Both the position numbers and the translations under genes were made by a program. Below the pieces are notes generated by a model. It was not told where the DNA came from. It ran no database searches and worked only from the letters and a program-made list of their open reading frames with translations. Shown in pieces: positions 1 to 5,024 of a stretch of DNA of 5,024 bases (the stretch's first letter is position 1; each line of letters opens with the position of its first letter). This DNA comes from Planctomycetota bacterium. GTDB lineage: Bacteria > Planctomycetota > Phycisphaerae > SM23-33 > FEN-1343. The stretch spans positions 1 through 5,024 of the forward strand of contig JABMQG010000058.1 of NCBI GenBank assembly GCA_013203365.1, written 5' to 3'.

Positions 1-2
1 AC

Positions 3-140
3 GTTGACATCTTCGACTGGGCCATCTTCCAGCCCATGTATGGGTTTGGGACTGGCGGCGAGCCGGTTCCAGAGCCGGTGACGTTGATACTGCTGGCGGC
101 AGGCTCGGCTACGATGATCCTGCGAAGACGACGAAGCTAG
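3..140 (+). CDS. C-terminus of secreted protein with dockerin-like half repeat and PEP-CTERM sorting signal (5' partial)
   Basis: Frame 3 is open from the window edge to the TAG at 138-140 and gives 45 residues. Residues 1-10 (VDIFDWAIFQ), followed by a Tyr-Gly, look like the second half of a dockerin type I or EF-hand-like calcium loop, as in the DGxVDxxDxxxFQ repeats common in planctomycete exoproteins. After a short Gly-rich linker comes VPEP (residues 22-25), a hydrophobic segment of about 15 residues (26-40), then RRRRS at the C-terminus: the three parts of a PEP-CTERM signal. In that family the signal sends exported proteins to an exosortase, which processes them for the cell envelope or exopolysaccharide. 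The catalytic or binding part lies upstream, outside the window, so the protein's own job is unknown. It ends 360 bases before the isomerase and is probably a separate transcription unit. The PEP-CTERM call is firm; the dockerin half is likely but too short to be certain. Confidence 0.85.
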   Translation, partial: VDIFDWAIFQPMYGFGTGGEPVPEPVTLILLAAGSATMILRRRRS

Positions 141-197
141 ATAGGTATAGATGATTAGCCAAGGTTGCGATCGGGTCGCTGAAAACGATCGTGGTCT

Positions 198-225
198 TTG
201 ACTGGTCTTGAGGAATGATGATAGT
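198..225 (+). promoter_or_regulatory. candidate sigma-70 promoter ahead of the hairpin
   Basis: TTGACT (198-203, five of six to the -35 consensus) is separated by 16 bases from GATAGT (220-225, four of six to the -10 consensus). Transcription would begin around 231-233, which is exactly the foot of the long hairpin at 231-301. If real, it would make either a small structured RNA or a leader of about 270 bases for the sugar operon. Consensus matches of this quality also occur by chance and promoter sequences in planctomycetes are poorly characterised, so this is a candidate only. Confidence 0.25.
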
Positions 226-230
226 TCTAA

Positions 231-301
231 AGGGCGCCATGCCTTCAGCAAGCGGAGGGTGTAGATTTGCCTATCTGCTTTGCGTGAAGGCATGGCGCCT
301 T
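231..301 (+). repeat. long imperfect inverted repeat / RNA hairpin
   Basis: Bases 233-247 (GGCGCCATGCCTTCA) are an exact reverse complement of 285-299, a 15-bp perfect stem. It extends outward by a G-U and an A-U pair (232/300, 231/301). Inward, GCAAGC (248-253) pairs with GCTTTGC (277-283) with single-base bulges at 279 and 284, and AGAT (263-266) pairs with ATCT (273-276) around a six-base loop. Almost the whole 3' strand is paired; the 5' strand carries one nine-base purine-rich bulge, GGAGGGTGT (254-262). It lies 91 bases after the PEP-CTERM stop and about 200 bases before the isomerase. It could be a terminator for the upstream gene, but what follows (TTATCTGTTATAT) is only loosely T-rich. 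It could also be a leader structure, a small RNA, or a REP- or MITE-like repeat. The structure is clearly visible; its role is not. Confidence 0.75.
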
Positions 302-447
302 ATCTGTTATATCAATGGCGCTCGCTAGGGCATGTGGACAAACAGAGGGCCCGGATTTTGGCTTGCTTGAGTGTGCAGAGCGGTCATAGAATGCCCAAGC
401 AATGGCTCCCGGCGGTCGTGAGCCAAGGTTCATCCGGGGAAACTCGG

Positions 448-453
448 TATAAA
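448..453 (+). promoter_or_regulatory. possible -10 box close to the isomerase
   Basis: TATAAA at 448-453 matches the -10 consensus at five of six positions and would start transcription near 460, about 40 bases before the isomerase start. No good -35 hexamer lies 16-18 bases upstream, and there is no extended TGn element, so it would need an activator or be a chance match. It sits directly before the three phased GGCC motifs. Confidence 0.2.
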
Positions 454-484
454 ACTGGCCGGTTGCGGCCTAGGATGGCCTAGT

Positions 485-491
485 GAAGGAG
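485..491 (+). promoter_or_regulatory. ribosome binding site that decides the isomerase start
   Basis: GAAGGAG at 485-491 is a strong Shine-Dalgarno sequence. It is nine bases from the ATG at 501, directly abuts the in-frame ATG at 492, and overlaps the in-frame GTG at 483. Only the 501 start has normal spacing, so the isomerase is placed there rather than at 483 or 492. Confidence 0.7.
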
Positions 492-500
492 ATGGCTAAG

Positions 501-1910
501 ATGGCTAAGAGTACGGCGAAGAAAACGGCCTTCGCACTGTTTTTCGGCAACCGCGAGTTCTTCCCGGCCTCGCTCCAAGCGGGCGCACGAAGAGAGATGA
601 AGGACGTATTGGAAGGGCTGGGCCATAAGGTTCTGATGCTGGATGAGAAAGCCACTCGCCACGGCGCGGTGGAGACACCTGAGGAAGGGCGCATCTATGC
701 CAGTTTCCTCAGGCAGCACGCCGGTGAGTTTGGCGGGGTAATCGTCTGTCTACCCAACTTCGGCGACGAGACAGGCGCGGTCTGTGCGCTCAAGGATGCA
801 GGCGTGCCGATACTCATTCAGGCCTATCCTGATGATTTGGATAAAATGTCACCAGATCTTCGCCGCGACGCCTTTTGCGGTAAATTCTCGGTGATGAACA
901 TCTTCTATCAATACGGCATGAAGTTTACCGCACTGAAGCCCCATACGGTTTACCCTAAAGACGCCAGATTTGCCGAGAACGTCGATTACTTCGACCGCCT
1001 CTGTCGCGTGGTCAACGGCATGAGGGGTATGGTCGTCGGTTCGGTCGGCGCACGTACAACCGCATTCAAGACGGTTCGCATAGACGAGTTGGCTTTACAG
1101 CGGGCCGGGATCAACATGGAGACGATCGACCTTTCGCATGTTTTCGACCGCATGGAAAAGCTGGATGCCAAGGCCTGCCAGGAAAAGGCCAAGACTCTTG
1201 GAGACTATATCAGATGGGAGGGCGTTCCCGAAGATGCCAAGGACAAGGTTGTACGCCTGGGTGTTGTACTTGACGAACTTATCCACGAGTACGGCATGAA
1301 TGCACTGGGTCTGCGTTGCTGGATCGAGCTGCAGCAGCAGTTGAGCATATGCCCATGCGTGGTCATGAGCGAGCTTAACAACCGCAGCATCCCGGCCGCC
1401 TGCGAGGTGGATATCGGCAATGCTATTACAATGTACGCCCTTCACCTGGCCTCCGGCGACGTAGCCGCGTGCATGGACTGGAACAACAACTACGGTGATG
1501 ACGACAATAAATGCATTCTCTTCCACTGCGGCGCCGCGCCTCAGAGCATGCTCAGGGGCAAGGGTCATGTTGAATGCCACGCGATGTTGGCACGGGCCGT
1601 CGGCCCCGAGCACTCGTGGGGCTGCAATACCGAGCGATTCAAGCCGACGCCGTTCACCTACGGCAGCCTGACGACGGAAAACGGCAAACTGAAATTCTAC
1701 CTCGGCCAAGGAAGGTACACCGATGACCCCATTGCTGATGACTTCTTCGGCTGTGCCGGCGTCGCTGCGATCGAGAACCTCCAAACCGTCCTTCAGACTG
1801 TCGGGCAGACCGGGCACAGGCATCACATGAGCATAACGCCAGGCCACGTGTTGGCCCCGATCAAGGAAGCATTCGAGAAGTATCTTGGCTTTGAGGTCAA
1901 CGTGCCGTAG
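501..1910 (+). CDS. FucI-like sugar isomerase (L-fucose/L-arabinose isomerase family)
   Basis: The 469-residue product resembles the short L-fucose isomerase-like proteins (COG2407 type), cytoplasmic metal-dependent enzymes that interconvert aldoses and ketoses. E. coli FucI has about 590 residues, so this is a compact member with the usual N-terminal alpha/beta region and a C-terminal catalytic half. Near the middle, the conserved block from ICPCVVMSELN (283-293) to ACEVDIGNA (300-308) precedes MDWNNN (325-330). E302 and D326 are 24 residues apart, the same separation as the Mn-binding E337 and D361 of E. coli FucI. The HRHHMSITPGHV segment (439-450) offers candidates for the third ligand, a histidine (H528 in FucI). 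There is no signal peptide or membrane segment. The start at 501 is chosen from the GAAGGAG site; starting at 483 would add six residues. It is the first gene of the operon, 67 bases before the kinase. Family is secure; substrate (fucose, arabinose or another sugar) cannot be told, so no symbol is given. Confidence 0.88.
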   Translation: MAKSTAKKTAFALFFGNREFFPASLQAGARREMKDVLEGLGHKVLMLDEKATRHGAVETPEEGRIYASFLRQHAGEFGGVIVCLPNFGDETGAVCALKDAGVPILIQAYPDDLDKMSPDLRRDAFCGKFSVMNIFYQYGMKFTALKPHTVYPKDARFAENVDYFDRLCRVVNGMRGMVVGSVGARTTAFKTVRIDELALQRAGINMETIDLSHVFDRMEKLDAKACQEKAKTLGDYIRWEGVPEDAKDKVVRLGVVLDELIHEYGMNALGLRCWIELQQQLSICPCVVMSELNNRSIPAACEVDIGNAITMYALHLASGDVAACMDWNNNYGDDDNKCILFHCGAAPQSMLRGKGHVECHAMLARAVGPEHSWGCNTERFKPTPFTYGSLTTENGKLKFYLGQGRYTDDPIADDFFGCAGVAAIENLQTVLQTVGQTGHRHHMSITPGHVLAPIKEAFEKYLGFEVNVP

Positions 1911-1977
1911 GGTTCGTGGCTGATAAGGTAACATTACAGGCTTGCAGGCATCAGCGAGATTGCGAGGGCAACTTTAA

Positions 1978-3495
1978 ATGAGTCTGCTCGGTGTTGATGT
2001 CGGCACATCCGGATGTAAGGCCGCTGCGTTCGACCTGGAAGGAAATCAACTCGCGCTGGCCCATCGCGACTATCCCTTGCTGCATCCGGAGGTGGGATGG
2101 TCTGAGCTTGACGTGGAGAATCTCTGGCAGAAGGTCCGGGAGATGATCCGGCAGGTCAATTCCCAGACCCGCGGGGACCCTGTCCAGGCCCTTAGCGTTT
2201 CCTGCCAGGGCGAGGCGACTGTTCCGATAGATAGGTCCGGCAGAGCACTTTACAACTTTACCGTCAGCTTCGATCACCGCACCATTCCGCAAGCCCAGTG
2301 GTGGGGCAAGACCTTCGGGGCGAAAGAGGTTTTCTCCAATACCGGCATGACGCTTCACGCGATGTACACGATCAACAAGATCATGTGGCTGAAGGAGAAT
2401 CGTCCTGAGATTTACTCCAAGGCCGTAAAGTTTCTGTGTGTTGAAGATTACCTTATCTTTCGCCTGACCGGGGCCTATGTCACCGACTGGTCTCTGGCCG
2501 GCCGCACCATGGCCTTTGATGTGGTTAACAAGTGCTGGTCGTCGCCAATGCTGGAGAAGGCTGGCATTGCAGAGGATCTCATGCCGACGCCCTATCCCTC
2601 GGGCACTGCAATCGGGACGATTGGCGACAAGGTCGCGGAAGACCTGGGCTTTCAAAGGGGTGTCATCCTTGCCACCGGCGGTCATGACCAGCCTTGCGGA
2701 GCACTCGGTGCCGGCGTGGTCTCCCCGGGCATGGCCATGAACGCGATAGGAACCTCCGACTGCATTTGTACGGCCTTTGCCAAGCCAATGCTGACCGACA
2801 AGATGCTGGAGGGCAATTACTGCTGCTATAACCACGTCAATCCTGAGCAGTATGTCACCGTTGCGTTCAGTCTTACCGGTGGCCTGCTGTTAAAGTGGTA
2901 CTGTGATACCTTCTGCGCCGAGGAAAAACGGCTCGCTGTGGAGCAGGGCAGGGATCCATACGAGGCCATCATCCAGCGGGCGAGCGAGAACATTCGCAGC
3001 CTGTTCTTCCTGCCGCACTTTGTCGGGTCCGGCACGCCATACCTGGACAGCCACTCCCGTGGCGCCCTGGTCGGTCTGACCGTGGACGCCACCAAAGAGG
3101 ATATCTCTCGTGCCGTGCTTGACAGCGTCGCCTACGAGATGAAAGTTGACATAGAGGCGCTCTGCGACGCACAGTGTGTCATAGAGGAGTTGCGGACGAT
3201 AGGTGGCGGTGCCAAGAGCGAAAGATGGCTGCAGATAAGGGCGGACTGTTTCGGCCTGCCGGTGTCGTCCATGAAGGTCTCTGAAGCAGCGGTGCTCGGG
3301 GCGGCTATGCTGGGTGGGATTGCCTGCGGGCGATTCAAAGACGTCCACGACGCAGTCCGAGCAATGGTAGTTGTGAAAAGAACCTTTGCCCCTGACAAGG
3401 ACAAGAACAAACAGTATGAGGAGAAGTACCAATACTATAAGGAGATTTACCCGGCACTGAAGAAGTTCAACCACCGAATTTCGCTGGATAGTTGA
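1978..3495 (+). CDS. FGGY-family carbohydrate kinase
   Basis: The 505-residue protein has the normal length for FGGY kinases, two-domain ASKHA-fold enzymes that phosphorylate ketoses or polyols with ATP. Seen in the sequence: the N-terminal phosphate loop DVGTSGCKA (7-15); GGHDQPCGALGAG (234-246), with D237 as the likely catalytic base; IGTSDC (257-262); the adenosine-binding region GGGAKS (409-414); and AAVLGAAMLGG (437-447) in the C-terminal signature region. Around residues 77-101 the protein reads CQGEA, then YNFTVSFDHRT. This resembles glycerol kinase (NQRET ... DxRRT) more than xylulokinase, whose substrate-contacting Met-His pair is absent. Q238 directly after D237 also matches glycerol kinase (D245-Q246 in E. 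coli). The likely job is phosphorylating the ketose made by the upstream isomerase, but a polyol or other substrate is possible. ATG at 1978 has GAGGG (1964-1968) nine bases upstream. No transmembrane segments; the C-terminal tail (472-497) is rich in Lys and Tyr. Family certain, substrate unknown. Confidence 0.92.
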   Translation: MSLLGVDVGTSGCKAAAFDLEGNQLALAHRDYPLLHPEVGWSELDVENLWQKVREMIRQVNSQTRGDPVQALSVSCQGEATVPIDRSGRALYNFTVSFDHRTIPQAQWWGKTFGAKEVFSNTGMTLHAMYTINKIMWLKENRPEIYSKAVKFLCVEDYLIFRLTGAYVTDWSLAGRTMAFDVVNKCWSSPMLEKAGIAEDLMPTPYPSGTAIGTIGDKVAEDLGFQRGVILATGGHDQPCGALGAGVVSPGMAMNAIGTSDCICTAFAKPMLTDKMLEGNYCCYNHVNPEQYVTVAFSLTGGLLLKWYCDTFCAEEKRLAVEQGRDPYEAIIQRASENIRSLFFLPHFVGSGTPYLDSHSRGALVGLTVDATKEDISRAVLDSVAYEMKVDIEALCDAQCVIEELRTIGGGAKSERWLQIRADCFGLPVSSMKVSEAAVLGAAMLGGIACGRFKDVHDAVRAMVVVKRTFAPDKDKNKQYEEKYQYYKEIYPALKKFNHRISLDS

Positions 3496-3575
3496 AATTA
3501 CGTTTTTCGATAATCAATGTCTGCTTGCGCTTTTGAGCGAGCGACGGTAACCAACCCAGGTGTTGACAGAAACAC

Positions 3576-3580
3576 AGGAG
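3576..3580 (+). promoter_or_regulatory. ribosome binding site that decides the epimerase start
   Basis: AGGAG at 3576-3580 lies six bases before the ATG at 3587. The reading frame is open back to a GTG at 3560, but that start would put this site inside the gene and has no purine-rich sequence before it. The 3587 start also gives a protein beginning MARMKGPGIFLAQF, whose conserved part starts only a few residues in, as usual for the family. Confidence 0.7.
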
Positions 3581-3586
3581 CTAGTC

Positions 3587-4636
3587 ATGGCAAGAATGAA
3601 GGGTCCGGGCATTTTTCTGGCCCAGTTTTTTCGGAACGAGGAACCTTACAACAATCTCAAGTCGATCTGTAAATGGGTCGCCGGCCTTGGCTACAAGGGC
3701 GTGCAAATTCCCGCGTGGGACGCCAGAGCCATCGACCTGGGCAAGGCCGCCGAATCCAAAGCCTATTGTGATGATTACAGAGGCACGCTTAAGGGAATCG
3801 GCGTTGAGCCAACCGAAATTGCCGCCCACGTCTCCGGGCAGGTAGTTGCGATTCACCCGGCCTACGAGGTGGCCTTTGGCGGGTTCTACCCCGACGGCCT
3901 TGACGCCAAGGGTCGAACTGAATGGGCCGTTGAGCAGCTGAAGAAGACTGTTCTCGCCTCGGTGAACATGGGCACGCGAACGGTGCCTACGCTTTCCGGC
4001 GGCTTGGCTTGGCACATGATATATCCTTGGCCGCAGCGACCGGAGGGCTTGGTGGACGAGGCCTTCAAGGAGTTGGCCAAGCGATGGCGGCCTGTGCTGG
4101 ACCTTGCCAGGGACAACGGCATCACGATCGCCTATGAGTTGCACCCCGGCTCGGACGTGTTTGACGGTGCGACGTTTGAGATGTTCCTTGAGCATACCGA
4201 CAATCACCCCGCGGTGTGCGTGAACTACGACCCGAGCCATTTTCTCCTGCAGCAATTGGACTATCTGGAGTTCATCCGGCTTTACGGCGAGCGGATCGCG
4301 GCCTTCCACGTCAAGGATGCCGAGTTCAGACCCACGGGACGCGTTGGCGTTTACGGCGGCTATCAGGGCTGGGACAAGAGGGCGGGGCGGTTCCGCTCGC
4401 TGGGCGACGGCCAGGTTGATTTCAATCGAGTCTTTACCCTGCTGGCTGAGGCGGGGTACGAGAGCTGGGCGGTGTTGGAATGGGAATGCTGCGTCAAGAG
4501 TCCGCAGCAGGGTGCCGCGGAAGGTGCGCCGTTTATTGCGAGCCACATCATCGAGACGACACAGGTGGCCTTCGATGACTTTGCCGGCGCTGCGACGGAC
4601 GTCGCTAAGAACCGAAGGATTCTAGGTCTTGGTTAG
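3587..4636 (+). CDS. sugar phosphate isomerase/epimerase, xylose isomerase-like TIM barrel
   Basis: The 349-residue product belongs to the AP-endonuclease-2/xylose isomerase-like TIM-barrel superfamily (IolE, IolI and ketose 3-epimerase relatives), metal-dependent cytoplasmic enzymes acting on sugars, inositols or keto-sugars. A metal quartet can be read: E184 (AYELHPG), D215 (NYDPSH), H241 (FHVKD) and E298 (VLEWE). D215 to H241 is 26 residues and a His follows D215 by three, the same spacing as in D-tagatose 3-epimerase (D185, H188, H211). Between H241 and E298 is a longer insert, GRVGVYGGYQGW to RFRSLGDGQVDF (251-279). I recall this, with the GPGIFLAQF start and the FDDFAG C-terminus, from a subfamily in rhizobia and other bacteria that usually sits beside a Gfo/Idh/MocA oxidoreductase, as here (40 bases). 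The true reaction is unproven; the subfamily could act on 3-keto-sugars rather than sugar phosphates. There is no signal peptide. Family confidence is high, exact activity low. Confidence 0.9.
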   Translation: MARMKGPGIFLAQFFRNEEPYNNLKSICKWVAGLGYKGVQIPAWDARAIDLGKAAESKAYCDDYRGTLKGIGVEPTEIAAHVSGQVVAIHPAYEVAFGGFYPDGLDAKGRTEWAVEQLKKTVLASVNMGTRTVPTLSGGLAWHMIYPWPQRPEGLVDEAFKELAKRWRPVLDLARDNGITIAYELHPGSDVFDGATFEMFLEHTDNHPAVCVNYDPSHFLLQQLDYLEFIRLYGERIAAFHVKDAEFRPTGRVGVYGGYQGWDKRAGRFRSLGDGQVDFNRVFTLLAEAGYESWAVLEWECCVKSPQQGAAEGAPFIASHIIETTQVAFDDFAGAATDVAKNRRILGLG

Positions 4637-4676
4637 CTGTTGACTGACACCCGACTCGCATGAAAGGGCTAATAGC

Positions 4677-5024
4677 ATGGAATCTTGGAAACGAAAACTG
4701 AGAATGGGCATGGTAGGCGGCGGCCAAGGTGCGTTCATCGGGGCTGTACATCGCATGGCAGCGGCCCTGGACCAACAGGTCGAAATGGTCGCGGGCTGCT
4801 TCAGCCGCGATGCTGAGAACACAAAGATAACGGGCAAACAGCTCTATCTCGATCCGGCTCGGTGCTATGACACTTACGAGCAGATGGCCAAGACCGAGGC
4901 GGCACTGCCGGCGGATCGGAGAATTGATTTTGTTGCGATCGTCACACCGAACATCTCGCACTTTGCCATAGCGAATACATTCCTGCAGGCAGGCTTCCAC
5001 GTTGTCTGCGACAAGCCAATGACC
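4677..5024 (+). CDS. Gfo/Idh/MocA family oxidoreductase (3' partial, cut by window end)
   Basis: The frame is open from ATG at 4677 to the last base and gives 116 residues of the N-terminal Rossmann domain. A first beta strand and glycine-rich NAD(P) loop, MGMVGGGQGAFIG (10-22), is followed by VHRMAAALD. VAIVTPN lies near residues 86-92, and VCDKPMT (110-116) is the family's [ED]KP element, whose lysine (K113) is usually catalytic or cofactor-contacting. Full family members have about 350-400 residues, so roughly two thirds are missing beyond the window. GAAAGGG-like purines (4662-4668) lie eight bases before the ATG. The GGGQGAFIGxVHR form is typical of the subgroup found next to the TIM-barrel epimerase subfamily just upstream, which supports a joint function: oxidation or reduction of a sugar carbon with NAD(P), coupled to isomerisation of the keto intermediate. 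The substrate is unknown. No export signal is visible, so it should be cytoplasmic. Confidence 0.92.
   Translation, partial: MESWKRKLRMGMVGGGQGAFIGAVHRMAAALDQQVEMVAGCFSRDAENTKITGKQLYLDPARCYDTYEQMAKTEAALPADRRIDFVAIVTPNISHFAIANTFLQAGFHVVCDKPMT

Larger units (their letters stand above)
141..500. other. 360-base intergenic region upstream of the sugar operon
   Basis: No convincing gene lies here. The stretch holds a long imperfect hairpin (231-301), a candidate sigma-70 promoter just before it (198-225), a second possible -10 box (448-453), two copies of AGCCAAGGTT (157-166 and 421-430), two CGATCG palindromes (168-173 and 186-191), and three GGCC motifs at exact 10-base steps (457, 467, 477) just before the isomerase ribosome binding site. 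It is the longest gap in the window and the only one large enough for full regulation of the downstream operon, so a promoter and operator probably lie here; which elements are real is inference. Confidence 0.6.

Noticed and set aside
168..191. Two CGATCG palindromes as a terminator or operator
   Set aside because: The arms pair over only six bases and no T-tract follows. Such six-base palindromes are common and no other support exists.
215..328. 37-codon leader ORF starting ATGATG and running through the hairpin
   Set aside because: The purines before it (GAGGA, 210-214) touch the start codon, leaving no spacing. The peptide has no run of a single amino acid that would suggest attenuation, and the reading frame is explained by the stem sequence.
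280..483. 67-residue + strand ORF before the isomerase
   Set aside because: It starts with TTG inside the right arm of the hairpin, has no ribosome binding site, and its translation shows no recognisable domain. It ends just before the isomerase and looks like chance open frame.
1095..1934. 279-residue antisense ORF over the isomerase
   Set aside because: It is the complement of a well-supported coding frame in GC-rich DNA and has no family resemblance. The 294-residue (1951-2835) and 321-residue (3581-4546) antisense frames over the kinase and epimerase are rejected for the same reason.
1919..1955. Inverted repeat GCTGAT/ATCAGC between isomerase and kinase
   Set aside because: Only six pairs around a 25-base loop with no T-tract; it is within chance and not a terminator.
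3523..3542. Small hairpin between kinase and epimerase
   Set aside because: Seven pairs with a two-base bulge (GCT-CGCT with AGCG-AGC) and no T-run afterwards, so it does not support an intrinsic terminator. It might slow decay of the mRNA but that cannot be shown.
3563..3568. Perfect TTGACA before the epimerase
   Set aside because: A -10 box at the usual distance would fall on the start codon (about 3586-3591, CATGGC) and does not match the consensus, so it is probably coincidental.

Overview
The window is one strand of accessory carbohydrate metabolism. Every gene reads on the + strand and the overall composition is moderately GC-rich. The first 140 bases are the end of a secreted protein whose tail joins the second half of a dockerin-like calcium loop (VDIFDWAIFQ) to a PEP-CTERM sorting signal (VPEP, hydrophobic stretch, RRRR). 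That pairing is typical of Planctomycetota, above all Phycisphaerae, and of related PVC bacteria, usually from sediment, aquatic or polysaccharide-degrading settings. The lineage is an inference from this tail and the gene content; there is no rRNA or marker gene to confirm it.

Layout: 3-140, C-terminus of the dockerin/PEP-CTERM protein. 141-500, a 360-base non-coding stretch with a long hairpin (231-301), candidate promoters, a 10-base direct repeat and three GGCC motifs in 10-base register. 501-1910, a short FucI-like (L-fucose/L-arabinose isomerase family) ketol isomerase. 1978-3495, an FGGY carbohydrate kinase. 3587-4636, a TIM-barrel sugar isomerase/epimerase of the xylose-isomerase-like superfamily. 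4677 to the window end, the first 116 residues of a Gfo/Idh/MocA NAD(P)-dependent oxidoreductase, cut off by the window edge. Gaps between these four genes are 67, 91 and 40 bases, each gene has a Shine-Dalgarno-like site, and I see no convincing terminator between them, so they look like one operon.

Together the operon suggests intracellular use of an unidentified sugar: aldose to ketose by the isomerase, phosphorylation by the FGGY kinase, and a second branch or step using the epimerase/oxidoreductase pair. Such pairs are known from inositol and 3-keto-sugar pathways. No aldolase, transporter or regulator is visible inside the window, so the substrate cannot be named. The points of most interest are the unusual kinase active site (glycerol-kinase-like rather than xylulokinase-like positions), the joining of two enzyme modules in one operon, and the long hairpin whose foot coincides with the predicted start of transcription from a candidate promoter.
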